Shown: positions 1-7,048, numbered from the stretch's first letter. The stretch: 9,769 bases of DNA from Alphaproteobacteria bacterium (GCA_030425945.1 JAUHZL010000073.1:1-9769); one strand, 5' to 3'. The notes: generated from the sequence alone by a model not told the origin. Numbers and translations are program-made.

Positions 1-1421
1 TGCTTCCCGAGATCGCGCTGGCGATCTTCGCGATGGCCGCGCTGCTCTGGGGCGTCTACACCGGCAAGGACCGCACCGCGCCCTTCCTCGTCTGGCTGAC
101 CTCCGCGGTCTTCGTGGCGCTCGCCGCCTGGATCGCGCTGAACGGGTCGGGCACCAACGCGGGCTTCGGCGGCCTCGTCGTCGATGACGGCTTCGCGCGC
201 TTCGCCAAGGTGGTGATCCTCGTCTCGGCCGCCGCCGTGCTGGTGATGAGCCAGGAGCACATGCAGAAGCTCGGCATCCTGCGCTTCGAATACCCGATCC
301 TGATCGCGCTCTCGGCGGTCGGCATGATGCTGATGGTCTCGGCCGGCGACCTGATCGTGCTCTACATGGGCCTCGAATTGCAGTCGCTGGCGCTCTACGT
401 GGTCGCCGCCCTGCACCGCGACGACGCGAAATCGACCGAGGCGGGCCTGAAGTACTTCGTGCTCGGCGCGCTGTCGTCGGGGATGCTGCTCTACGGCGCG
501 TCGCTGACCTACGGCTTCGCGGGCACGACCGAGTTCGCGGGCATCATCGCCGCGGCCAGCGAGACCGAGCACCTGCCGCTGGGCCTGCTCTTCGGCCTCG
601 TGTTCCTGATCTCGGGCCTCGCCTTCAAGGTCTCGGCCGCGCCCTTCCACATGTGGACACCGGACGTCTACGAGGGCTCGCCCAGCCCGGTGACCGCCTT
701 CTTCGCCACCGCCCCCAAGGTCGCGGCGATGGGCCTCTTCGCCCGCGTCATGCACGACGGGTTCGGCGGCGTGGTCGCGGACTGGCAGCAGATCGTGGTG
801 CTCCTGTCGGTGCTGTCGATGTTCCTCGGCTCGATCGCCGCGATCGGCCAGCGCGACATCAAGCGCCTGATGGCCTATTCCTCGATCGCCCACATGGGCT
901 TCGCACTGATGGGCCTCGCCTCGGGCACCGTGCTCGGCGTGCAGGCGATGCTGATCTACATGACGATCTACGTCACCATGAACATCGGCACCTTCGCCTT
1001 CATCGTCTCGATGGAGCGCGACGGCCGCCCGGTGACCGACATCCGCGCGCTGTCCATGCTGTCGGCCCGCGAACCGGCCAAGGCGCTGGCGCTGCTGGTG
1101 ATCTTCTTCAGCCTCGCGGGCGTGCCGCCGCTGGTCGGATTCTTCGGCAAGTTCTACGTGTTGAACGCCGCTGTTGACGCCGGGATCGGCTGGCTGGCGG
1201 TGGCGGGCGTGATCGCGTCGGTGATCGGCGCGTTCTACTACCTGCGGATCGTGTACTACATGTATTTCGGCAAGGCGGACGAGGTCGTGGACGGCCAGAT
1301 GGGCGGCGTGCAATGGGCGCTGCTGATGGCCTCCGCCGCGATCCTCGTGCTGGGCGTCGTCAACCTCTTCGGGGTCGAGGGCATGGCGCAGGCGGCGGCG
1401 GAAACGCTTGTCCTCCGCTGA
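1..1421 (+). CDS. nuoN: NADH-quinone oxidoreductase subunit N (NuoN), 5' end cut off by the window
   Basis: This is a membrane subunit of respiratory complex I, one of the antiporter-like proteins that couple quinone reduction to proton pumping in the cytoplasmic membrane. The frame is already open at nucleotide 3 and gives 472 residues before the TGA at 1419-1421. NuoN is usually about 475-490 residues, so only a few N-terminal residues lie outside the window. The Met codon at 33 is internal. The protein is almost entirely hydrophobic helices. The signature is the loop around nt 622-715, which reads FKVSAAPFHMWTPDVYEGSP followed by SPVTAFFATAPKVAAM; its lysine and histidine are in the conserved pumping channel. 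The segment RDIKRLMAYSSIAHMGF (around nt 853-903) is also conserved in NuoL/M/N. It is probably the last gene of the nuo operon. Its 3' end overlaps the biotin ligase gene by 14 nt. Identification is from recognised family motifs and is very secure. Confidence 0.97.
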   Translation, partial: LPEIALAIFAMAALLWGVYTGKDRTAPFLVWLTSAVFVALAAWIALNGSGTNAGFGGLVVDDGFARFAKVVILVSAAAVLVMSQEHMQKLGILRFEYPILIALSAVGMMLMVSAGDLIVLYMGLELQSLALYVVAALHRDDAKSTEAGLKYFVLGALSSGMLLYGASLTYGFAGTTEFAGIIAAASETEHLPLGLLFGLVFLISGLAFKVSAAPFHMWTPDVYEGSPSPVTAFFATAPKVAAMGLFARVMHDGFGGVVADWQQIVVLLSVLSMFLGSIAAIGQRDIKRLMAYSSIAHMGFALMGLASGTVLGVQAMLIYMTIYVTMNIGTFAFIVSMERDGRPVTDIRALSMLSAREPAKALALLVIFFSLAGVPPLVGFFGKFYVLNAAVDAGIGWLAVAGVIASVIGAFYYLRIVYYMYFGKADEVVDGQMGGVQWALLMASAAILVLGVVNLFGVEGMAQAAAETLVLR

Positions 1422-2145
1422 GGCGTTCGACACCGACCGCAAGGTCTTCGCCCGCCTCGACAGCACCAATGCCGCGGGGCTGCGCCTCGGTGCGGAGTTG
1501 ACCGCACCGACCTGGCTGCTGGCCCTCGAACAGACCGCCGCGCGCGGCCGCCGGGGCAGGCCTTGGGTCAACCCGGCCGGTAACTTCGCCGCCTCGCTGG
1601 TGATGCGCCCGCCTGAACCCGTGGCCCGCTGGGCGTTGCGCAGCTTCGCCGCCGCTTTGGCGCTCGACGAGGCGCTGCAAAGCCTCGGCGTGCCCGCCCC
1701 GGCCCTCAGCCTGAAATGGCCCAACGACGTGCTGCTGAACGGCGGCAAGCTGGCGGGCATCCTGCTGGAAACGGCCGGTCCCGTCCTCGTCATCGGCATC
1801 GGCGTCAACCTCGCCGCCGCCCCGGTGCCGGACGAACTCGAACCGGGCGCCGTGCCGCCGGTGGCGCTCGGTCCCGAGACCGGCGTGACCGTCACGCCCG
1901 AGGCGCTGCTCGACGCGCTCGCCCCCGCCTATGCCGGGTGGGAGGGCCGCCTGCGCCGCTACGGCTTCGCGCCCCTGCGGACCGCCTGGCTCGCCCGCGC
2001 CGCGCGGCTGGGCGAGACGATCCGCGCCCGCACCGGCACCGCCGAGCACACCGGCACCTTCCGCACCGTCGATCCCGAGGGCAATCTGGTGCTGGAGACG
2101 GCGACCGGCCCCCGCGCGATTCCCGCCGCCGAGATCTTCTTCTGA
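1408..2145 (+). CDS. birA: Biotin--[acetyl-CoA-carboxylase] ligase (monofunctional, no DNA-binding domain)
   Basis: This cytoplasmic enzyme activates biotin with ATP and attaches it to the lysine of the biotin carboxyl carrier protein of acetyl-CoA carboxylase and similar enzymes. The 245-residue product has the catalytic motifs in order: RGRRGR at residues 46-51 (biotinyl-5'-AMP loop), KWPNDV at 103-108, the KLAGILLE segment with Lys114, and GIGVN at 130-134. A small SH3-like C-terminal domain starts near GETIRARTG. It has no N-terminal winged helix like the one in E. coli BirA, so it should not act as a biotin-operon repressor. The start is a TTG at 1408 inside nuoN. It is the first start in this frame, and no other start precedes the biotin loop at a suitable distance. 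The nuoN overlap suggests translational coupling, and the ribosome-binding site is weak (GGCGGA). The gene is followed 34 nt later by coaX. Confidence 0.93.
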   Translation: MSSAEAFDTDRKVFARLDSTNAAGLRLGAELTAPTWLLALEQTAARGRRGRPWVNPAGNFAASLVMRPPEPVARWALRSFAAALALDEALQSLGVPAPALSLKWPNDVLLNGGKLAGILLETAGPVLVIGIGVNLAAAPVPDELEPGAVPPVALGPETGVTVTPEALLDALAPAYAGWEGRLRRYGFAPLRTAWLARAARLGETIRARTGTAEHTGTFRTVDPEGNLVLETATGPRAIPAAEIFF

Positions 2146-2179
2146 GGCCCGACGCCTCCAACCCCGGAGCACGCCCCCC

Positions 2180-2907
2180 ATGCTTCTGACCATCGACTGC
2201 GGCAACACCAACACCGTGTTCTCGATCTGGGACGGCACCCGCTTCGTCGCGACCTGGCGCATGGCCACCGACACCCAGCGCACGGCGGACGAGTATTACG
2301 TCTGGCTCTCGACCCTGAAGACCTTCCAGAAGATCGAGCAGGACGTCAGCCACGTCATCATCTCCGCTACTTCAACGCCCGCCCGCTGGTCGTCGGCAAG
2401 CCCGAGTGCCGCCTGCCGGTGGACGTGCGCGTCGACATCGGCACGCAGGTCGGGCCGGACCGGCTGGTCAACACCGTCGCGGGCTTCGACCGTTACGGCG
2501 GCAACCTGATCGTGGTCGATTTCGGCACCGCGACCACCTTCGACGTGGTGGACGACGACGGCGCCTACATCGGCGGCGTGATCGCGCCCGGCGTGAACCT
2601 GTCGCTGGCCGCCCTGCACCAGGCCGCGGCCGCGCTGCCGCACGTCGACATCTCGAAACCGCAGGCCGTGATCGGCACCAACACCGTCGCCTGCATGCAG
2701 TCGGGCGTGTTCTGGGGCTATGTCGGCCTCGTCCGCGAGATCTGCGCCCGGATCAAGGCCGAGCGCGACCGCCCGATGCAGATCATCTCCACCGGCGGCC
2801 TCGCGCCGCTGTTCCAGCAGACCGAAGCCCTCTTCGACAGATACGACGAGGACTTGACCATGCACGGGCTGCGCATCATTCACGATTACAACACAGAGCA
2901 AAGGTAG
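2180..2907 (+). pseudogene. coaX: Type III pantothenate kinase, disrupted by an internal out-of-frame deletion
   Basis: CoaX phosphorylates pantothenate, the first step of coenzyme A synthesis. The start is the ATG at 2180, with GGAG at 2165-2168. The N-terminal part carries DCGNT (residues 6-10, phosphate-binding) and runs to GTCATCATCTCC at 2354-2365. The family then continues with a conserved segment of about 15 residues resembling STVPRVVFNLRVFxD, which is absent. Family-like sequence resumes in another frame as RYFNARPLVVGKPE at 2365-2406. It then shows GPDR (2452-2463), DFGTATTFD (2518-2544), VIAPGVNLSLAAL and a normal C terminus ending at the TAG at 2905-2907. The original frame stops at 2509 after 109 residues, so no full-length kinase can be made as written. 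The 728 nt present plus 46 missing nt equals 258 codons including stop, matching the usual length near 257 residues. This could be a true pseudogene or an assembly/sequencing deletion. The flanking gene order is intact, and both halves are otherwise well conserved. Confidence 0.9.
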
Positions 2908-2911
2908 GCAC

Positions 2912-4588
2912 ATGGCGGGCGAGCGGCTCCTATACCTTCCCCTCGGCGGGGCGGGCGAGATTGGCATGAACGCGTATGTCTACGGGTACGGCGCCCCCGG
3001 CCGCGAGCGGCTGATCCTCGTCGATCTCGGCGTCGCCTTCCCGGACATGGACGGCACGCCGGGCGTGGACCTGATCCTGCCCGATCTCGCCTGGCTGATG
3101 GAGCGGCGCGACCGGCTCGAGGCGATCTTCGTCACCCACGCCCACGAGGACCACGTCGGCGGCGTCGGCCTGATGGCGGGCCACCTGCCCGAGGTGCCGA
3201 TCTACGCCCGCAGCTTCACCGCCCATATCGCCCGCCGCAAGATGGAGGAGAACGGCCAGAACCCCGACCGGGTCCGCACCGTCGACACCTGGCCCGCCAC
3301 CGTCGCGACCGGCCCCTTCACCGTGGGCTTCCTGCCGGTGTCGCATTCGATCCCGCAAAGCTCGGCGATGGTCATCGACAGCCCGGCGGGCCGCGTCGTG
3401 CACACCGGCGACTTCAAGCTCGACACCGATCCGCAGGTCGGCGAGGCCTGGGACCCCGACCTCTGGGCCAGCGTCGGCGAAGGCGGCGTCCGCGCGCTGA
3501 TCTGCGACTCGACCAACGTCTTCAACGCGCATCCCGGCCGCTCCGAACGCGAGGTGGCCCCGGAGCTGGAGAAATTCGTCGCCTCCGCCTCCGGCATGGT
3601 GGTCGCGACCACCTTCGCCTCGAACCTCGCCCGCGTCCGCGCGCTCGCGATGGCGGGCAAGGCGGCGGGCCGCTCGGTCTGCCTGCTCGGCCGCGCCATG
3701 CGCCGCATGGTGACCGCGGCGGTCGAGACCGGCGTGCTGACCGACTTCCCCGCCACCCTCGGCCCCGACGACGCCGTGCAGGTCCCGCGCGAAAGCCTGA
3801 TGCTGATCGTCACCGGCAGCCAGGGCGAACGCCGGGCGGCCTCGGCGGCGCTGAGCCGGGGCAAGTATCTCGGGTTCGAGATGAAGGCGGGCGACACCTT
3901 CCTCTTCTCGTCGAAGACGATCCCCGGCAACGAGACCGGCGTCGCGCGGATCTGGAACGCGTTCTCGGAACTGGGCGTCGAGGTCTCCGACGACGCGGGC
4001 GGGCGCTACCACGTCTCGGGCCACGCCAACCGGCCCGACCTGCTGACGGTGCACCAGATCCTGAACCCGCAGATCGTCATCCCGATGCACGGCGAGCACC
4101 GCCACCTGACCGCGCACGCGAAACTGGCGCGCGAGAACGGCCGCGCCGGGATCGTCGCGCCGAACGGCTCGATGGTCGAGCTCAGCGGCAACGACCCGCG
4201 CGTGGTCGAGTACGTCGAGACCGGCCGCACCTACCTCGACGGCGCGGCGCTGGTCGGCGCGCTCGACGGCGTGGTGCGCGACCGCATCAAGCTGGCGCTG
4301 CACGGCCATGTCTCGGTGGCGGTGATCCTCGACGACGGCGACACGCCGATCGACGACGCCTGGGCCGAGCTGCGAGGCCTGCCCGACACCGGGTCCAGCC
4401 GCACCGACCTGAAGGAGCTGGTCGAGGACGATGTCGCCGCCTTCCTCGGCCGCGCCGACCGCAAGACCCTGCGCGACGACGACAAGCTGATGGAGGCGGT
4501 GCGCCACGTGGTCCGCAAGACCGTGGTGGACGAGACCGGCAAGCGCCCCGAGGTCACCGTCCTGGTCTCGCGCCTCGCGGTCGACTAG
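2912..4588 (+). CDS. rnj: Ribonuclease J (metallo-beta-lactamase / beta-CASP family)
   Basis: RNase J is a zinc-dependent nuclease with 5'-to-3' exonuclease and endonuclease activity, used in mRNA decay and rRNA/small-RNA processing. The 558-residue product is normal length. The metallo-beta-lactamase ligands are visible: HAHEDH at residues 76-81, His145 in PVSHS, and Asp167 in HTGDFK. The inserted beta-CASP domain follows (about 195-365), with TGSQGE at 301-306. HVSGHA (367-372) and PMHGEHRHL (391-399) complete the active site. The last 120 or so residues form the J-type C-terminal domain. The ATG at 2912 lies 4 nt after the coaX stop, and AAAGG just upstream overlaps the coaX end, so it is probably co-transcribed and translationally coupled with coaX. 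Because coaX is broken, ribosomes would stop at 2509 rather than next to this start, which may reduce coupled translation (inference). Position after nuoN-birA-coaX is typical for Rhodobacterales. Confidence 0.96.
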   Translation: MAGERLLYLPLGGAGEIGMNAYVYGYGAPGRERLILVDLGVAFPDMDGTPGVDLILPDLAWLMERRDRLEAIFVTHAHEDHVGGVGLMAGHLPEVPIYARSFTAHIARRKMEENGQNPDRVRTVDTWPATVATGPFTVGFLPVSHSIPQSSAMVIDSPAGRVVHTGDFKLDTDPQVGEAWDPDLWASVGEGGVRALICDSTNVFNAHPGRSEREVAPELEKFVASASGMVVATTFASNLARVRALAMAGKAAGRSVCLLGRAMRRMVTAAVETGVLTDFPATLGPDDAVQVPRESLMLIVTGSQGERRAASAALSRGKYLGFEMKAGDTFLFSSKTIPGNETGVARIWNAFSELGVEVSDDAGGRYHVSGHANRPDLLTVHQILNPQIVIPMHGEHRHLTAHAKLARENGRAGIVAPNGSMVELSGNDPRVVEYVETGRTYLDGAALVGALDGVVRDRIKLALHGHVSVAVILDDGDTPIDDAWAELRGLPDTGSSRTDLKELVEDDVAAFLGRADRKTLRDDDKLMEAVRHVVRKTVVDETGKRPEVTVLVSRLAVD

Positions 4589-4610
4589 GGCCGCCCGCCC
4601 CCCTTCTTCT

Positions 4611-4656
4611 TGGCGAAAATACTCCCGCCGGAGGCACCGGTCCCGCAGGGACCGGT
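4611..4656 (-). terminator. Stacked hairpins with a T-run: probable terminator of the leftward ubiH operon, and part of an intergenic repeat-like motif
   Basis: The 112 bp between the convergent rnj and ubiH stops hold two hairpins. The larger has perfect 9-bp arms, ACCGGTCCC (4636-4644) and GGGACCGGT (4648-4656), with a GCA loop. The smaller pairs CTCC (4622-4625) with GGAG (4630-4633). Read on the minus strand, the smaller hairpin is followed directly by TATTTTC (4621-4615), as expected for an intrinsic terminator of the ubiH transcript. On the plus strand there is no U-tract after the large hairpin, so termination of rnj is less certain. The core GGCGAAAATACTCC resembles a motif I remember seeing downstream of many Rhodobacterales genes; that point is from memory. 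Confidence 0.6.
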
Positions 4657-4700
4657 TCCGCGCGGCGCGTCATCGCCGTGCCCCCCGCAAGCGCCCCCGC

Positions 4701-5906
4701 TCAGTCGGTCCCGGCGGCCCCCAGCCCCAGCCGCATCGCCATCAGGCGCAGCGGCTTCAGGCCGTGCAGCGCGCCGATTCCGGTGCGCCGCAGCGCCTGC
4801 CGGACCCGGTCGCCCGCCATCGAGGTGCGGTTCAGCATGTCGATCCCGGCGACGCGGGCCTGCACGTCGGGCCAGCGCTGGCGGGAATAGCGCGCCAGCA
4901 TGGCGGGGGTCCCGAGCGCGCCCGGATCGGCCTCGGCCAGCTCCAGCAGCGCCCGCACGTCGGCGAGGCTCATGTTCAGCCCCTGCGCCCCGATCGGCGG
5001 CACGACATGGGCCGCCTCGGCCATCAGCGCCACGCGCGGGCCGTCGAAGCGCTGCGCGATCTGCGCGATGATCGGCCAGACGCTGCGCCGTCCCTCCAGC
5101 GTCAGCGGCCCCCATTGCCCGGTCGAGCGGTCGGTGGCGGCGGCCTCGAAGGCCTCGACCGGCAGCTCGGCGAGGCGCAGCGCCTCCGGGCCTTCCTCCA
5201 TCCACACCACCGCGCTGCGCGGCGTGCCGTCTTCGGCGGCGGGCAGCGGGACCAGGGTGAACGGCCCGCCCGAGCGGTGGATCTCGGTCGAGATGTTGTC
5301 ATGCGGCACCGGGTGACGGACGGTGAAGGCCAGCGCCTTCTGGCCGTAGCGCGTCGTGCGCACCCCGATCCCGGCGGCGGCCCGCACGGTCGAGCTGCGC
5401 CCGTCCGCCGCGACCACCAGTTTCGCGTCGATCCGGCTGCCGTCGGTCAGCACCACGCGGGCGGCCTCGCTGCGTGCCACCATGTGATCGAAGCCGACGC
5501 CGGGCCGGAACCGGGCCAGCGGCAGCGCCTCCAGCCGGTCGAGGAAGGCGCGCCGCAGCAGCCAGTTCGGCAGGTTCCAGCCGAACGGCGCCTCGCCCAG
5601 ATCGCCCGAGTCGAAGGCGCGCTGCACCGGCGGGCTGACCGTCGCGTCGAGGATCTGCATGACCCGCAGCGGCGCGGCCTCGGCGGCCAGCGCCTGCCAC
5701 AGCCCGGCGCGCTCCAGCAGGTCGCGGCCGGGTTGCAGGATGGCGGTGGTGCGGATGTCGGCGCCCTGGGCCGCGGCCTCGGTCACCGGGGCCTGCGGGT
5801 CGATGCAGAGCGCGGTGAACCCGGCCGCGGCGAAACAGGCGGTGGCGGCCAGTCCCGCCGGACCGCCGCCTGCCACCACGATGTCTACGGTTTCGACGTC
5901 CTGCAT
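4701..5906 (-). CDS. UbiH/UbiF-family FAD-dependent hydroxylase (ubiquinone biosynthesis)
   Basis: This is a class A flavoprotein monooxygenase of the UbiH/UbiF/COQ6 family. These enzymes use O2 and NAD(P)H-reduced FAD to hydroxylate the aromatic ring of ubiquinone precursors at the membrane. The 401 residues show the Rossmann motif GGGPAG (13-18) after a beta strand, a conserved Arg52 region (IRTTAI), the ADGRSS motif (167-172), and the second FAD motif MAEAAHVVPPIGAQGLNMSL (295-314). In most of the family that last motif reads GDAAH; here the Asp is Glu. I recall the same AE/GE form in other alphaproteobacterial members, so it is probably functional. The start is the ATG at 5904-5906, strongly supported by AGGAAGG just upstream (about 5913-5920). 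It lies 31 nt downstream of a small membrane-protein gene and is probably in one transcript with it. Which ring position it hydroxylates cannot be read from sequence, so no symbol is given; ubiH-like is the best label. Confidence 0.9.
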   Translation of the reverse strand: MQDVETVDIVVAGGGPAGLAATACFAAAGFTALCIDPQAPVTEAAAQGADIRTTAILQPGRDLLERAGLWQALAAEAAPLRVMQILDATVSPPVQRAFDSGDLGEAPFGWNLPNWLLRRAFLDRLEALPLARFRPGVGFDHMVARSEAARVVLTDGSRIDAKLVVAADGRSSTVRAAAGIGVRTTRYGQKALAFTVRHPVPHDNISTEIHRSGGPFTLVPLPAAEDGTPRSAVVWMEEGPEALRLAELPVEAFEAAATDRSTGQWGPLTLEGRRSVWPIIAQIAQRFDGPRVALMAEAAHVVPPIGAQGLNMSLADVRALLELAEADPGALGTPAMLARYSRQRWPDVQARVAGIDMLNRTSMAGDRVRQALRRTGIGALHGLKPLRLMAMRLGLGAAGTD

Positions 5907-5937
5907 GGGGGCCTTCCTTCCTCGTGTCGCGGCGAGC

Positions 5938-6207
5938 TTATCGCCCCGCGGTCACGAGGAGAAGGATACCGAACAGCACAGGGGTCGCCGCCACGGCCGC
6001 GATGCCGAGCGCCGCCAGGCCGAAGGCCGAGACGGCGAAGGCGAGCGCCAGCAGCCCGGCCAGAACCACGGTCACGAGGGCGAGGACCAGCGTCTGCGGC
6101 ACGTCGGCCTCCTCCGGGTGCGGGGCCTCGCTGGCGGCGGTGTCCTGCGCCGCGCGGACGGGGGACAGGGCGGGATCGGGGCGGAGGGCGTGTGCGGTCG
6201 CGTTCAT
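5938..6207 (-). CDS. Small hypothetical membrane protein with two helices
   Basis: This 89-residue protein has no family I recognise. Residues 1-36 are polar and acidic (PHPEEADVP) and could be a cytoplasmic or periplasmic tail. Residues 38-60 (starting TLVLALVTVVLAG) and 62-86 (ending FGILLLVTAGR) are two strongly hydrophobic, Ala/Leu/Val-rich segments separated by only one or two small residues, so a helical hairpin is likely. There is no clear signal peptide or catalytic motif. The start is the ATG at 6205-6207 with a modest ribosome-binding site (CAGGA). It ends 31 nt before the hydroxylase gene on the same strand, suggesting co-transcription and perhaps a membrane-associated accessory role in the same operon; that role is inference from position only. 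The coordinated hydrophobic composition, which would not be expected of a chance frame, supports it as a real gene. Confidence 0.7.
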   Translation of the reverse strand: MNATAHALRPDPALSPVRAAQDTAASEAPHPEEADVPQTLVLALVTVVLAGLLALAFAVSAFGLAALGIAAVAATPVLFGILLLVTAGR

Positions 6208-6249
6208 CTGAGGGGTCCTGAGTAGCGTTGAGGGGGCAGGAGGGAGGTA

Positions 6250-6285
6250 GGGCGCCGGCGCCCCGGGAACACACCGGCAGGGTGT
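6250..6285. repeat. Palindromes in the gap between the nucleotidase and the small membrane-protein gene
   Basis: The 118-bp gap 6208-6325 separates two leftward genes. It contains a perfect 14-bp palindrome, GGGCGCC (6250-6256) followed directly by GGCGCCC (6257-6263), and a second inverted repeat, ACACC (6271-6275) and GGTGT (6281-6285), with a 5-nt loop. Either may fold in RNA and weaken read-through from the nucleotidase gene, but no T-tract follows. Termination is therefore uncertain, and the palindrome could simply reflect high GC content. Confidence 0.35.
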
Positions 6286-6325
6286 CGCAGGCGGGGGCGC
6301 GCCTGTCCGCCCCGATCCGCCCCGA

Positions 6326-6976
6326 TCAGCGCCGCACGATATGCGCGAGAAACCCGGTCAGGTCGTCGGTGTGGTGGTGGATATGCGGCGCGGGGTGCGG
6401 CGCGGGGGCCACCAGCACGGTGCGGAGGCCCATGTCATGCGGCACGGCGAGGTTGCGCGGATCGTCCTCGAACATCGCTGCCCGCTCCGGGGTCAGCCCG
6501 TCGGCGGCGAAGACCCGCTCGAAGGCGGCGCGGTCGGGTTTCGGATGCCAGTCCGCGTGCTCGACCCCGTAGATCGCGCCGAAGAGGCCGGCGAGGCCGC
6601 GCGCCGCCAGCACCCGCTCGGCATAGGGCGCGCTGCCGTTGGTGTAGACGATCCGCCGTCCCGGCAGCGCGGCGATCCGTTCGGCCAGCACCGCATCGGG
6701 CGGCAGCACCGAGAAGTCGATGTCGTGCACCTCGATCATGTAGGGTTCGGGGTCCACGCCGTGATGCTGCATCAGCCCGGCGAGCGTGGTGCCATGCGCC
6801 TTCCAGTAGCGGTGGCGCAGCGCATCGGCCGCCTCGGCATCGAGGCCCAGTTCGCGCATGACGAAGGCACTCATCCGCGCGTTGATCTGGTCGAACAGCC
6901 GGACCTCGGGCGGGTAGAGCGTGTTGTCGAGGTCGAAGACCCAGGTCTCGACATGGTCGAAGGCGTCAGGGGACAT
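6326..6976 (-). CDS. Pyrimidine 5'-nucleotidase (HAD superfamily, SDT1-like)
   Basis: This is a cytoplasmic HAD-type phosphatase that, by family, dephosphorylates pyrimidine monophosphates such as UMP or CMP. Counting from the chosen ATG, the 216 residues contain the four HAD motifs. Motif I is DLDNTLYPP with nucleophile Asp15 and Asp17. Motif II is the YTNGS segment (Thr112). Motif III is Lys146 in HPKPDRAAF, and motif IV is EDDPRN (170-175). The helical cap between motifs I and II is typical of subfamily I. The start at 6974-6976 is preferred over a TTG 36 nt further upstream because it gives the usual family N terminus, places Asp15 normally, and has a G-rich ribosome-binding site (GGGGATGGGG). 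The C terminus is histidine-rich (HPAPHIHHH, 194-202). It is divergent from the GntR-type regulator across 100 bp. The precise substrate is inferred from family resemblance. Confidence 0.88.
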   Translation of the reverse strand: MSPDAFDHVETWVFDLDNTLYPPEVRLFDQINARMSAFVMRELGLDAEAADALRHRYWKAHGTTLAGLMQHHGVDPEPYMIEVHDIDFSVLPPDAVLAERIAALPGRRIVYTNGSAPYAERVLAARGLAGLFGAIYGVEHADWHPKPDRAAFERVFAADGLTPERAAMFEDDPRNLAVPHDMGLRTVLVAPAPHPAPHIHHHTDDLTGFLAHIVRR

Positions 6977-6989
6977 GCCCCATCCCCTA

Positions 6990-7048
6990 GACCGGACGGT
7001 CAACTGCGGCAAGCCGGTCCTTGTCCGCCGCGCGGCTTTCGGGATACC
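6990..7048. promoter_or_regulatory. Divergent intergenic region with inverted repeats and a weak promoter-like pair for the GntR gene
   Basis: The 100 bp between the nucleotidase and GntR starts (6977-7076) contain the inverted repeat GACCG (6990-6994), 2 nt, CGGTC (6997-7001). A further CCGGTC arm at 7014-7019 pairs with GACCGG at 6990-6995. Toward the regulator, TTGTCC (7021-7026) and GATACC (7043-7048), 16 nt apart, loosely resemble -35 and -10 elements. GntR-family regulators often bind an inverted repeat next to their own gene, so this is the natural place for an operator. The match to any known GntR consensus is not clear, and the call is tentative. Confidence 0.3.

Noticed and set aside
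1360..2283. A 307-codon minus-strand frame opposite birA
   Set aside because: It is a shadow frame of birA; composition is low-complexity and it crosses gene boundaries with no ribosome-binding site.
2366..2509. Programmed ribosomal frameshift as the explanation for the coaX frame change
   Set aside because: No slippery run or pseudoknot is seen at the junction. A conserved block of about 15 residues is missing, which a frameshift alone cannot explain.
2930..4507. A 525-codon open frame on the minus strand opposite ribonuclease J
   Set aside because: It is exactly antisense to a secure, motif-complete rnj gene. The translation is a low-complexity Arg/Ala/Gly/Val/Asp/His mixture, as expected from high-GC codon bias.
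4764..6221. A 485-codon plus-strand open frame opposite the hydroxylase gene
   Set aside because: It mirrors a well-supported FAD hydroxylase and has an Arg/Gln/His/Gly-rich translation without any family motif.
6301..6326. Near-direct repeat CCCGATC after the nucleotidase gene as a mobile-element footprint
   Set aside because: Two copies of 7 nt are too short, and no terminal inverted repeats or transposase remains are present.
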